A stretch of 64,000 nt of DNA from an uncultured Collinsella sp. Lineage in GTDB: Bacteria > Actinomycetota > Coriobacteriia > Coriobacteriales > Coriobacteriaceae. The translations under genes were made by a program, and so were the position numbers. Of the stretch, positions 20,563-29,750 are shown piece after piece (the stretch's first letter is position 1; each line of letters begins with the position of its first letter). The notes beneath the pieces are model-generated. The model saw nothing but the letters and a program-made list of their open reading frames with translations, had not been told where the DNA came from and did not search any database. The stretch lies in the NCBI GenBank assembly GCA_902495355.1, contig CABUWV010000001.1, positions 62,001-126,000 on the forward strand, read 5' to 3'.

Positions 20563-21595
20563 AAAAATTGGTTTGATCGGTCGACTTGATCTGGACTGCA
20601 CGCTGTTTGACGGGCAGACGGTGAAGACTCGTATGATGTATCGCTTGCTTTGTGAGCTTTATGGTAAGCAGAATATCGTCATTGTTGAGACAAAGGACTA
20701 TAAGCGCAATGCCCTTTCTATTGCGATGCAGACTGCGCGTTGCCTTTATTGCTGCGAAGATGTGTTCGTGTTGCTTTCAAGGAATGGACGAAGGGCCTTC
20801 TTTCCTCTACTTTCTTTTGCTGCCAGGTATTTTCATACGAATGTATATCACAACCTTATTGGAGGCTGGCTTGCGAAAGATATCGATGAGTTTCCTCAGT
20901 GGGTTGGCTATCTAAATTCTTTTAGTGTGAATTGGGTTGAATCTCGGCAACTTGTCGAACGGCTTTGCGAACTTGGGGTTAATAATGCTGAATACCTCCC
21001 GAATTTTAAATACCTTGATGCTGTACAGTTGCCCAAAGAGGCGCACTACGGGCCTGTTTATCGTTTTTGTACCTTCAGCCGAGTTCAGGAGTTAAAGGGC
21101 ATTAATGATGCCGTTGAGGCCGTTGAGACGCTTGTCGCAAGGGGATATGATTGCTTTCTTGATCTTTATGGGCCAATCGATGCATCTTATCGAGCTGACT
21201 TCGAGAAGATAATTAAGGTGTGCAATCGGGCAAATTACAAAGGATGTGTGGCGCCCGAGCAGAGCGTTAAGGTTATTTCTCAGTACGATGCGCTCCTATT
21301 TCCAACTAAATGGAAACTGGAAGGTATTCCGGGCACTATCATCGATGCCCTTTCGGCGGGTGTTCCCGTAATTTCAAGTAAATGGCAGTATTACAACGAG
21401 ATGCTTGAGGATGGCGTCACGGGCTTCGGATATGAGATCGGCCGCTCGGATCAGCTTGTTGATGCAATCGAAAAATTTATTTCACTGGGCGATAGCGCAA
21501 ATAGCCTCAGGAAGAACTGTTTGGATAGGGCCAAAGCATATACACCGGAAGCGGTGTCAGGAATTGTTTTGCAAGCTGTGGAAGATAACGTTTGA
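20549..21595 (+). CDS. Glycosyltransferase (GT-B, GT4-like)
   Basis: GT-B fold transferase of about 348 residues. The C-terminal half has a GT4 pattern: FCTFSRVQELKGINDAVEAV, the donor region KWKLEGIPGTIIDALSAGVPVISS, then a glycogen-phosphorylase-like E-x7-E arrangement. The ATG at 20549 overlaps the end of the upstream gene by 14 bases; the longer frame to 20381 lies inside that gene and is not credible. It is probably a cytosolic step in repeat-unit assembly. The substrate is unknown. Confidence 0.82.
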   Translation: MGSAKKIGLIGRLDLDCTLFDGQTVKTRMMYRLLCELYGKQNIVIVETKDYKRNALSIAMQTARCLYCCEDVFVLLSRNGRRAFFPLLSFAARYFHTNVYHNLIGGWLAKDIDEFPQWVGYLNSFSVNWVESRQLVERLCELGVNNAEYLPNFKYLDAVQLPKEAHYGPVYRFCTFSRVQELKGINDAVEAVETLVARGYDCFLDLYGPIDASYRADFEKIIKVCNRANYKGCVAPEQSVKVISQYDALLFPTKWKLEGIPGTIIDALSAGVPVISSKWQYYNEMLEDGVTGFGYEIGRSDQLVDAIEKFISLGDSANSLRKNCLDRAKAYTPEAVSGIVLQAVEDNV

Positions 21596-21622
21596 GACGA
21601 ATAGTCTTACCCCTTCTTTAGA

Positions 21623-22750
21623 TTGGCACTAATTGTGATTCATAGACAGGAAGATAATTATCGGGTCATGCTTGTCGCTCAATCCCTCCGTGTTGGCGGC
21701 GCAGAGATTATGGTTGAAAACTTAGCTTATGCGCTTAGACGGCAGGGTTGTGTTGTCTCGATCGTTGTCCTTCAGGCGGGCGAAACGCTTATCACAAAGC
21801 GGTTGGTGAAAAATGGCATCAGTATTTCTGTTCTTGGGAAGCGAAAGGGAATTGATGTCTCAGTTATCGGACGACTTTCCAAAGCGATGGTTAATTTCGC
21901 TCCTGATGTGGTGCACTCCAATTTGCCCGTACTGCAATATGTTGTTCCGGCTGCAAAAATAGCAGGCGTCAAAAATCTTGTGCATACCGTACATAATATG
22001 GCAGATAAAGAGACAAAGAGTAAGTTCAAGCGATTGGTAAATAAGTTTTGCTATCGCAACGGACTAGTTACTCCTGTGGCGCTTAGTTGTGCTAACAAGC
22101 AGAGCGTTATTGACCTTTACAATCTAGACGAAACCGACGTTATGGTTGTCTCTAATGGCATTGATCTGTCGGCGTTTCAACCCAAACGTGATTATCGTAT
22201 AGTTGGAAAAGCCCATCTCTGCCATATAGGCCGTTTTGAAGAGGCTAAGAACCATCTTGCGCTTATTGCTGCCGCCGCGCGACTAAAGGCTGATGGCATT
22301 GATTTTGTATTTGATCTCTATGGCGTTGGCTCTCTAAAAGACGACATTCAAGAAGCCGTTACTCGTAATGATTTAACCGGCGAATTTGTTTTTCACGGTC
22401 TTACCGATAATATTCCTGCAGCACTTGCCGGCGCTGACCTCTTTGTTTTTCCTTCCCTTTATGAGGGTATGCCTATGGTCCTTGCCGAGGCAATGGCGTC
22501 TGGGCTTCCGATTGTCGTTTCTCCCGTTGGTGGGGTGCCTGACATGCTTACCAATGGAAAAGATTCCCTGTATTGTGATCTTGAATCGGGCACACTTGCT
22601 AATTGCATTGAGCAAATCCTAGACGACAGCAAAATGAGAGAGTCTCTTGGCATTGCCGCACGTGAACGCGCTGCAGCTTTTAGCTCCGATGCCATGGCGG
22701 CGTCCTATCTCGAAGTATATAGGCGAGGGGGTGATCGTTCATGTCTATAG
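21623..22750 (+). CDS. Glycosyltransferase family 4
   Basis: Retaining GT-B transferase of about 375 residues with the N-terminal SLRVGGAEIMVENLAYAL, the acceptor-side HSNLPVLQYVVPAA, and the C-terminal donor motif FPSLYEGMPMVLAEAMASGLP. The start is unclear: TTG at 21623, GTG at 21635 and ATG at 21668 are all in frame and none has a strong ribosome site. Families of this type usually begin just before RVMLVAQSL, which fits the first two. It overlaps the next gene by 10 bases. Confidence 0.87.
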   Translation: MALIVIHRQEDNYRVMLVAQSLRVGGAEIMVENLAYALRRQGCVVSIVVLQAGETLITKRLVKNGISISVLGKRKGIDVSVIGRLSKAMVNFAPDVVHSNLPVLQYVVPAAKIAGVKNLVHTVHNMADKETKSKFKRLVNKFCYRNGLVTPVALSCANKQSVIDLYNLDETDVMVVSNGIDLSAFQPKRDYRIVGKAHLCHIGRFEEAKNHLALIAAAARLKADGIDFVFDLYGVGSLKDDIQEAVTRNDLTGEFVFHGLTDNIPAALAGADLFVFPSLYEGMPMVLAEAMASGLPIVVSPVGGVPDMLTNGKDSLYCDLESGTLANCIEQILDDSKMRESLGIAARERAAAFSSDAMAASYLEVYRRGGDRSCL

Positions 22751-24101
22751 GGACATATGTGTCCGGTCATTCAATGCTACAAAGGAAGATTTCCGGTCAG
22801 TCCTTTTCGATCGTGCTTTGCTACATTCTTATCCTAGGCGTTTGCGCCGGGTGGCTAACCTCTCTTAGCAAAGTCTCTCTTTTGCTCAGTTTTGCTATCT
22901 GCGCTATTGGCTTTGTAGGCTCTTCAGAGATTTGCTGCAGGTTAATATTCGTCTGTTTCCCGTTTTTTAATGTGATGGGAGCTGACCTAGGCGGTACAAG
23001 CTTGTTCTATCTCATTGTGTTGTCTTTTGTTTTAAAGGTATCCCTAGACGGAAGCATCGAGCATCTTCATGAGCGATATGGCGCTCTTGCTGCCGTTATA
23101 GTTCTAACTATTTATAACTTTGGGGCAGGACTTATTTATGTCAAATGGCTAATCCATCTAACTGTCCCATTACTTCTTCTTGGAACCACAAGGTTTGAAA
23201 AGTACTTCCCCATTTACGTCAGATTGCTAACCATCTCGCTTGTTTTATCGGGTGCGATGGGCCTACTCATGATGGAACGCGGTATCTATCTTTATACCTT
23301 TGGCACGGTTAATACCGGTATTGATGTCACCACCAGGTTTTCTGGTCTTATAGGCGATGCCGTTGTATTTGGACAGGTTATCGCTCTTGTTGTAGGTGCT
23401 AACGTTTACCTGTTATATGCGAAGGCGTCTTACCGCGGTTCGTTTCTGTTGTCGCTCACCTTGGTTTTTTCGCTTTCCTTACCTATTCAAAGGCAGCGCT
23501 CATTTGTCTCGTCATTGTTGGTGCGTTTGCCTTATTTTCATTTGTTCGCAGGGCGATACAAGAGGGACTGCCGATCAGTTATCTAATTGGGGGTCTCCTG
23601 GTACTTTTATTCGCATACTATTTTGCCGTTTTTTTGCTCTCCGGATCTTCTCTTTTCTCCGTTGATGCGCTTACCACAAGACTTGATTCCAGCGATTTGC
23701 TTACTGCTCGTAAACAAATTTGGAGCGCGTATTTCGATATGTGGAACTTTATCGGTGTTCCTATGCTATTTAAAGGCATTGGTTTCGATACCTATCTCGG
23801 TACGACTGTATACGGGCGTTGGCATAATTGCCATAACATCTATATTGAGGCAGTTACATTGTTTGGATGGATCCTGTCCCTATTTTTGATTGCCGTATTG
23901 GCTGCTCATTTTATAAGGAAGTATCGAGAAGGAGCTAGTCTGCTGTCCTATTTGCCGGGCTTTCTGCTTCTTTTATCTGGATTAATCCTTCATGGATTTC
24001 TTGATTTCCCTTTTTTCTACGAATGGACTGTGGCTCTTGGATGTATCGATTTTTCAGTCACTTTATCCAAAAATCGTATCGGAACGATGGGTGGGGAGTA
24101 G
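22741..24101 (+). pseudogene. Wzy-type O-antigen/polysaccharide polymerase, broken by a -1 frameshift
   Basis: Polytopic membrane protein expected to polymerise repeat units. The frame from the ATG at 22741 (good GAGGGGG site) encodes at least eight hydrophobic segments, then leaves frame at a run of six T (23465-23470) and stops at 23586. In the next frame the protein resumes as FAFLTYSKAALICLVIVGAF and runs to 24101, including the loop with HNIYIEAVTLFGW typical of these polymerases. One extra T would restore about 453 residues. Real mutation, slippage at the T run or a sequencing error are all possible. Confidence 0.8.
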
Positions 24102-24107
24102 TTAAAA

Positions 24108-24668
24108 ATGCGCGTTATAGCGAGTCTTAAGAGTGCAGTTCTAAATCTATTTCGCGGCGAGCCCAACATTGAAAAGCTGAAAGCTAGGGGTTTAGTTGTC
24201 GGGAATAATTTCAAAATGTTGGGAGGGGGCATTATTGACCATTCTCACTGTGGCCTTATAACGATAGGCGATAACGTCACATTTGCGCCGCGTGTTCACG
24301 TGCTTGCCCATGACGCTAGCACTAAAAACTCTTTGGGCTTTACTCGTATCGCTCTGACTCACATTGGAAACGATGTGTTCGTGGGGGCTTCAAGCATCAT
24401 TATGCCTGGCGTTACTGTCGGAGACGGGTCGATTATTGGGGCCGGCAGCGTTGTGACCAAGGACGTTGCTCCTGGTACCGTAGTTGCTGGTAATCCGGCA
24501 AGGAAGATTTGTACATGCCAGGAATACTACCAAAAGCAGAAGCGGGCAATGACCGAACTGCCTGTTTTTGATGAGCGGTTCACGCTTTCTGGCGGCGTAT
24601 CCCGTGTTCAAATTGACGAAATGGTCGAACGCCTTAAGGATGCGGGCGGCCACGGGTTTATTAGATGA
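24108..24668 (+). CDS. Hexapeptide-repeat acyltransferase
   Basis: Left-handed beta-helix acyltransferase (186 aa), probably O-acetylating a sugar of the repeat unit. Hexapeptide repeats run from about 45 to 135, with the catalytic His region HVLAHDAS and the repeats VFVGASSIIMPGVTVGDGSIIGAGSVVTKD shown in part. The C-terminal GNPARKI is typical. The ATG at 24108 lies 6 bases after the polymerase frame. The acceptor is not predictable. Confidence 0.85.
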   Translation: MRVIASLKSAVLNLFRGEPNIEKLKARGLVVGNNFKMLGGGIIDHSHCGLITIGDNVTFAPRVHVLAHDASTKNSLGFTRIALTHIGNDVFVGASSIIMPGVTVGDGSIIGAGSVVTKDVAPGTVVAGNPARKICTCQEYYQKQKRAMTELPVFDERFTLSGGVSRVQIDEMVERLKDAGGHGFIR

Positions 24669-24682
24669 ATGGATGATTTAAT

Positions 24683-25945
24683 TTGGCATTAACGAAAAGC
24701 AGATCTGAGTCTGATAATAGGGCGCTTGCCAAAAGCACCGTTTCAATGTATTTACTCCAGGTTGCAAAATATATTTTTCCATTTTTAACGCTACCGTACC
24801 TTGCAAGAGTATTGGGAACCGATGGTTATGCGGTGCGTTCCTATGTTCTCTCAATCATGACGTTTGTTCAAATGGTTGCCGAGTTCGGTTTTATGAATTA
24901 CGCCATTGCGAAGATTGTTCAGGATGGACTTTGCCCTGAAACTGCCTCGCGTGTTTCTTGCAGAATTATGGCCGCAAGAATTCTCCTCTTTATTCCCCTT
25001 GCACTGGTGGTCTTTGGAATGATTTCTGCGGTTCCATTGATGGGCGATAATTCCGCATATGTATGGCTTGCCTTTGCCGGTGTTTTTTTTAGCTCTCTTC
25101 TGCCTGATTTTGTCTTCAGAGCATATGAGGAAATGGGCATTATTACTGTTCGCTATGTTGTTTCCAAGGGCATAGCCGTAGCGCTCACCTTCCTTCTTGT
25201 GCATTCTATTGATGATTTGCTGCTTGTTCCTGGCCTTGATGTATTGACTTCATTAATTGCGTTCGTGTGGAGCTGGATAGCGGCTATCAAACGCTTTGGT
25301 GTTAGACCAGTCGCCTTTTCAGCCAAAGAAATATGGTATGACCTGCTTCAATCATCCGTTTATTTCATTTCCGGTGTTTCGACGATTGTATTCTCATCCC
25401 TTACCACCTTTTTGCTTGGCGTGTTCAATCACAGTTCTGCTGAAATTGCATATTGGGGCATTGCAATGACAGTCATGAATGGATTTAGCTCGCTTTATTC
25501 GCCTTTGTCCCAGAGTTTATATCCGAACTACCTTAAGCGTGCTAAGGGTAATAAGTCTTTTTCACTTCGAAAGCTTTATCTCGCATGCTTTCCAATTTTG
25601 CTAACTGGAACTATTGCATTTTTCTTCCTGAGTAAACAGGTGATGTGGATTCTCGGTGGCGATGAATATCTAGGCGGAAGCTATGTTCTTGCTATTCTTT
25701 CTCCTATTGTGATTTTCTCGTTTTATGTCCAACTTTCGGGCTGGCCTTCGCTTGGTGCGGTCGGGAAAGTCAAAGAGCTTACTGGTACAACTATCGCTGC
25801 TATGATGTTTCATATTCTTGAGCTTGGCTTACTTGCAGCGTTTACAAACTATGATCTTTGGCTTGTTGCAGCGGCGAGAGTTCTTTCCGAGGGTGTCATG
25901 GCGCTATTGAGGATTATCGAATGTCGAAAAGCCGGGATTATCTAA
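24683..25945 (+). CDS. Wzx-type polysaccharide flippase
   Basis: Polysaccharide transport protein of the MATE/MOP type (420 aa) that flips lipid-linked repeat units across the membrane. It begins with the family pattern VSMYLLQVAKYIFPFLTLPY and has about 12 hydrophobic segments. The start is TTG at 24683. Together with the priming transferase and broken Wzy it shows a Wzx/Wzy-dependent pathway. Its last codons run up to the ribosome site of the LicD gene. Confidence 0.88.
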   Translation: MALTKSRSESDNRALAKSTVSMYLLQVAKYIFPFLTLPYLARVLGTDGYAVRSYVLSIMTFVQMVAEFGFMNYAIAKIVQDGLCPETASRVSCRIMAARILLFIPLALVVFGMISAVPLMGDNSAYVWLAFAGVFFSSLLPDFVFRAYEEMGIITVRYVVSKGIAVALTFLLVHSIDDLLLVPGLDVLTSLIAFVWSWIAAIKRFGVRPVAFSAKEIWYDLLQSSVYFISGVSTIVFSSLTTFLLGVFNHSSAEIAYWGIAMTVMNGFSSLYSPLSQSLYPNYLKRAKGNKSFSLRKLYLACFPILLTGTIAFFFLSKQVMWILGGDEYLGGSYVLAILSPIVIFSFYVQLSGWPSLGAVGKVKELTGTTIAAMMFHILELGLLAAFTNYDLWLVAAARVLSEGVMALLRIIECRKAGII

Positions 25946-25956
25946 GGGGTTTAGCC

Positions 25957-26754
25957 ATGAAAGAGATGACATTGCCTGAAGTGCAAAATAACATCAAGAA
26001 TACGCTTTACTATTTTGCTGATTTTTGTGAAGCACATGGGCTAACTTATTGGCTTGCTTATGGAACTCTGCTGGGTGCCGCTCGTCATAAAGATATTATT
26101 CCTTGGGATGACGACATTGATGTTTGGATGCCTCGACCTGATTATGAAAAATTCTTATCTATATTTAACGGAGACTCTAACTACAGTTTTCACTATCTAG
26201 GTAACGATATGCATCAGTATGACTATCGTGGCATTATTTGCGACAACCGCACACTTCATAGCTATGGCAGACGCGTCACCGATTTCCTTTATGGGCTGCA
26301 TATAGATGTGTTTCCTTTAGACTATCTAGATGACAATCCTGTCGTACGTGCTCGTGACGCGCGTAGGTCTTATAAATTGATGGACCTATCTCACCGTCTC
26401 TGTCTTGCTGAGTCTAAGACTTACCTCGAGAATCATTCTTTGCTTCATGGCCTAGCATTTCGTATTGCAAAGGCAACTGTTGGCAAGAGTGACTTACGCA
26501 AGAGAATGCATAGAGAAGAAATTAAGGCTATGGACCATCCAGAGTCACATTGGTTGGGGATAATTGGAGATCCGTCAATCGATGGCTACAAAGTTGAATG
26601 GTTTAACGATACCGTTTACTTAAAATATGGGTCTCGTGAGCTTGCAGTTCCTGCAGGTTTCGATTCCATTTTGAAAGCACAGTACGGCGACTATATGCTA
26701 TTGCCGCCTATTGAGCAACGCAAGCCTTATGGGCACGGTTACTGGAGGGCCTGA
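25957..26754 (+). CDS. licD: LicD-family phosphocholine (nucleotidyltransferase-fold) transferase
   Basis: LicD proteins attach phosphocholine or similar phospho-groups from CDP-linked donors to sugars. The 265-residue protein has the signature YGTLLGAARHKDIIPWDDDI followed by DVWMPR, with the metal-binding DDDID. The ATG at 25957 with AAGGGG 7-8 bases upstream is preferred; earlier in-frame ATGs lie inside the flippase gene. The neighbouring minus-strand genes encode LicB-, LicC- and LicA-like functions, which supports phosphocholine as the group added. Confidence 0.88.
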   Translation: MKEMTLPEVQNNIKNTLYYFADFCEAHGLTYWLAYGTLLGAARHKDIIPWDDDIDVWMPRPDYEKFLSIFNGDSNYSFHYLGNDMHQYDYRGIICDNRTLHSYGRRVTDFLYGLHIDVFPLDYLDDNPVVRARDARRSYKLMDLSHRLCLAESKTYLENHSLLHGLAFRIAKATVGKSDLRKRMHREEIKAMDHPESHWLGIIGDPSIDGYKVEWFNDTVYLKYGSRELAVPAGFDSILKAQYGDYMLLPPIEQRKPYGHGYWRA

Positions 26755-26790
26755 TTTAAGCGTTTTTTGCGCTTGGGTCTATTTAATGGA

Positions 26791-26832
26791 GGGCACCCTC
26801 GAGTTCAACTTTGAACACGAGGGTGCCTTTTG
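26791..26832 (+). terminator. Terminator of the polysaccharide operon
   Basis: GGCACCCTCG (26792-26801) pairs with CGAGGGTGCC (26818-26827), with an inner GTTCAA/TTGAAC stem, then TTTT. It ends the plus-strand operon and lies between convergent genes. Confidence 0.85.
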
Positions 26833-26864
26833 ATAAGTGCGCGGCAGTTGTGGCTTTGGTGTAT

Positions 26865-27806
26865 TTAATTAGAATCTTGTTTTCCAAACAGCTCATTCCA
26901 GTCGCAGGCGGCAAGAACGGTACCTGCGAGAATGAGAACACAGCAGCCGATCTCGAGAGGTCCGGGGACATTGCCGAGGGCAATTCCCAGGATGACCGCC
27001 CAGGCAGAGTAGGAAATGTTGAGCGCCATGCCTCTGGCCGCGCCGATCTTGGAGATTGCCTTGTAGTAGAAGAGGTACGAAGCCACGCCGGCGAGTGCCG
27101 AAAGGGCGACGGTGCCTGTCGCCATGGTGGGCGCCGCCTGTGCGGCGAAGCCCCATGCTCCGAATACCGGGAGGACGATTAGGGTGTAGACAAGACCGGA
27201 AGTCGTCTCCCTAATCTGCAGCGCGGTTTCGTCGTCGACGTTATCGCCCTTCATGCCCCATGCGCAGAACACCGCCTCGGAACCCCAGCCGACGACGCAC
27301 AGGAGCGCGCAGGCTATGCCAAGTACGGGGTTGGTCATTGCGTCAGAACCGAGTGCGCCCGCGCTCATGCCGACAATACCGAGCAGCGCGGCCGCTAGCG
27401 CAACCATGCGCGGGACGGTTACCTTCTCCTTGAGGACGATTGCGGCGAGCAGCGTTCCGAATGCCGGATAGAAGGCGGAAATAACCGCAGTGTAGGAGGG
27501 CCCAATGAGGTTGATGGCCATTACGTAGCCGCTCATGCCGATGGGGCCGCCCAGCAGGGCCCCGGCGGCAACGACCAGGCCGTCGCGGGTTTTAATCGCG
27601 GCCAGGGCCTTTCCGAGTTGACCCTTGATGGCGGAATAGATCGTCATCCAGAGGGCGCAGAGGATGTCGTGGAATGCGGAGCTCACGATCGCGGCGAAGG
27701 CGACGGCGGCCGCGGTTCCATCGGAAAACGGGGACATCGCGAGGGCTATCGAGAGCACGGTAGTGTCCAGCGCCCAAAGGGCACCGCTAAGTATGCCGTA
27801 ATGCAT
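26865..27806 (-). CDS. EamA/DMT transporter, LicB-like choline permease candidate
   Basis: Ten-segment transporter with two EamA repeats (313 aa from the ATG at 27806, after AGAAGAAA). Each repeat ends in the usual pattern (AVISAFYPAFGTLLAAIVLKE in the first). It lies 41 bases downstream of the LicC-LicA fusion gene on the same strand. In Haemophilus the choline permease LicB is of this class, so choline uptake is the likely role; this is inference from context, since EamA proteins carry many substrates. Confidence 0.8.
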   Translation of the reverse strand: MHYGILSGALWALDTTVLSIALAMSPFSDGTAAAVAFAAIVSSAFHDILCALWMTIYSAIKGQLGKALAAIKTRDGLVVAAGALLGGPIGMSGYVMAINLIGPSYTAVISAFYPAFGTLLAAIVLKEKVTVPRMVALAAALLGIVGMSAGALGSDAMTNPVLGIACALLCVVGWGSEAVFCAWGMKGDNVDDETALQIRETTSGLVYTLIVLPVFGAWGFAAQAAPTMATGTVALSALAGVASYLFYYKAISKIGAARGMALNISYSAWAVILGIALGNVPGPLEIGCCVLILAGTVLAACDWNELFGKQDSN

Positions 27807-27847
27807 GGTTTCTTCTCTTTTCTTGTTTGTCAAAGTGACTGGTTTAC

Positions 27848-29623
27848 TTACTTACCGGACTTCTTGTATAGCTCGAGGGCCTTCCTGAGGTAGGTCTTGC
27901 CGTAGCGGTAGTAGATGTGGGACCACTCGCCGACGTTGTCGCCCTCGGCTTCCTTTAGGAGGGCCCAGGCGTACCAGCACCAGCCCGCCATTCCGACCTG
28001 GCCCAAGTTATGGCGCCATTCCGCTTCGGTAGGCGTGCGGCCAAAGTAGTGGGTGAGTGCGCTGCGCATCTCTTCCTCGGAGAGCTGCTCGCAGACACAG
28101 AACGTCCCGAAGTCATTGGCATAGTCGCTCATGCCGGCGTATTCCCAGTCAATAAGGTCGACATGGCCATCTTCGCCGACTAGGAAGTTTAGGCCGAAGA
28201 AGTCGTTGTGGCACAGGACTGGATCGCCCCCATCGGCTACAAGCATGTCGTTGAGCTTCGTTGCCTGCGCCTCCATCTCGGACCAGTCCTGCACATCGAT
28301 GCGCCCGCGTTCTAAGATGGCTCGCTCGTAGCCCTTGCCCTCCTCGTAAAAGCTGAATGCACGCTCGACCTGGGCACCGCTCTCATGGAGCCTGCGCGCC
28401 ATCTGCATGGCCTGCGCGAGCTGGGCATCGTCGTGTGCATCGAGGTTCCTGCAGTTCGTCACGAAACGGGAGACTTTCCAGCCGCGGCGGGGGTTCTCGA
28501 ACACGAAGGTGGAGTCGAGGCCGAGATTCCGCGCCGTCTCCAGCGCAGTTTTTTCCGCCTTGCGGTCCACGAGGAGCTCGGTGCCCACGCCGGGATGGCG
28601 GTAGACCCATTCGCCGTCATCGGTCGTAAAGTGGCAGCTGAGGTTGGTGAGTCCCTGCTTGAGCGGGTAGACGTTTCGGATTTCGGACTTGTCGCATCCT
28701 AGGACCGCGACGATGTTGTCAAAGATCTCGGAGTCGAGATTCTCCAGGAACAGGGGGTCGAAATCGCGCAGCTCGTCGAGTGAGTCAAACTCATGGATGA
28801 TGGGCGGGTCGTACTTTCGGATCCGCATGTCGAGCTCGCCGATGTGCTCGGCATAGAGATCCTCCCAGAGCTTGTCTTGCGTTTGGGGGAGGTCGTACTC
28901 GTCTTCCAGGATCTGGCGGAAGCGGGCGGAGAACTCGCGGTCGAAGTAGGCGTGGCCGATCATGTACCATGCATCGGAGCCGCCGACGCTTACTTTGGTA
29001 ATGCGATCGTGGGAGCCCGTCTCGAGGCACCATTCGGCAGTTTGCCCCTGGTTGTACTCGGCCGAGTAGTAGGCCTTCCAGACATGGTCCGTGAAGGGGT
29101 TTTCCTCGAAGTAATTATCCGATGAGCAGATATATGTGTTCCCGAGCAGCTCCCGCACGAGCATGAGCGAGGAGTTGTTGTTACGTTCGGCGTAGGCGCG
29201 ATTGACGACGATGTTCACGCCGTACTTGTCCTCGAGATAGTAGAAGGACTCCTTCTTGTAGCCGACGACCACGACGATGTCGAGGATTCCCGCCTCGTGA
29301 AGCTGCTCGATCTGGCGCTCGATGAGGACCTCGCCACGAACCTTGAGAAGGCCCTTGGGACGCTCATAGGAGATGGGGGCGAAGCGACTGGAAAGACCAG
29401 CCGCAAGGATGACGGCGTTGTCTACGGCGTAGGGTTTTAGCGCGGCCATGCCCTTGGGCGTGAGGCGGGCGCCCTCAATGAGTCCGGCTTCCGAGAGGTC
29501 CTTGACGGCGGCATTTGCGGTCGCGAGGCCAATGCCGCATTGATCGGCGAGGTCCCTCTGCGTAATGCCCGGATGCTTGCTCAGGGCATATAGTGCGTTG
29601 AACTGCTTATGGGTTAGCTGCAT
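27848..29623 (-). CDS. Three-part fusion: winged helix, LicC-like cytidylyltransferase, LicA-like choline kinase
   Basis: A 591-residue protein. Residues 1-65 form a MarR-like winged helix (HPGITQRDLADQCGIGLATA). Residues 68-300 are a nucleotidyltransferase with LAAG at 73-76, Arg80 and Lys90, as in LicC. Residues 315-591 are a choline/aminoglycoside kinase fold with the catalytic HND at 472-474 and IDWEY at 491-495. It would phosphorylate choline and make CDP-choline for LicD. The ATG ending 29623 has GGAG upstream. Four GAACAAA-type half-sites lie directly upstream, so the winged helix may autoregulate. Confidence 0.88.
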   Translation of the reverse strand: MQLTHKQFNALYALSKHPGITQRDLADQCGIGLATANAAVKDLSEAGLIEGARLTPKGMAALKPYAVDNAVILAAGLSSRFAPISYERPKGLLKVRGEVLIERQIEQLHEAGILDIVVVVGYKKESFYYLEDKYGVNIVVNRAYAERNNNSSLMLVRELLGNTYICSSDNYFEENPFTDHVWKAYYSAEYNQGQTAEWCLETGSHDRITKVSVGGSDAWYMIGHAYFDREFSARFRQILEDEYDLPQTQDKLWEDLYAEHIGELDMRIRKYDPPIIHEFDSLDELRDFDPLFLENLDSEIFDNIVAVLGCDKSEIRNVYPLKQGLTNLSCHFTTDDGEWVYRHPGVGTELLVDRKAEKTALETARNLGLDSTFVFENPRRGWKVSRFVTNCRNLDAHDDAQLAQAMQMARRLHESGAQVERAFSFYEEGKGYERAILERGRIDVQDWSEMEAQATKLNDMLVADGGDPVLCHNDFFGLNFLVGEDGHVDLIDWEYAGMSDYANDFGTFCVCEQLSEEEMRSALTHYFGRTPTEAEWRHNLGQVGMAGWCWYAWALLKEAEGDNVGEWSHIYYRYGKTYLRKALELYKKSGK

Positions 29624-29633
29624 GAATTACTCC

Positions 29634-29726
29634 TTTGTTCGGCAATTTGAAATAATAGACTAAAACCGAACAAATGGAATTGAATTTGTTCGAATTCACA
29701 TTTTTGTAAAGTATTTCCGAACAAAT
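29634..29726 (-). promoter_or_regulatory. Cluster of CGAACAAAT half-sites upstream of the Lic fusion gene
   Basis: CGAACAAAT at 29667-29675 and ATTTGTTCG at 29684-29692 form a perfect spaced palindrome. TTTGTTCG at 29634-29641 and CGAACAAAT at 29718-29726 add two more half-sites. All lie in the 100 bases upstream of a gene whose product begins with a winged helix, so they are candidate operators. Confidence 0.6.
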
Positions 29727-29750
29727 TGAGCAAATTGGCACTTTATGCTG

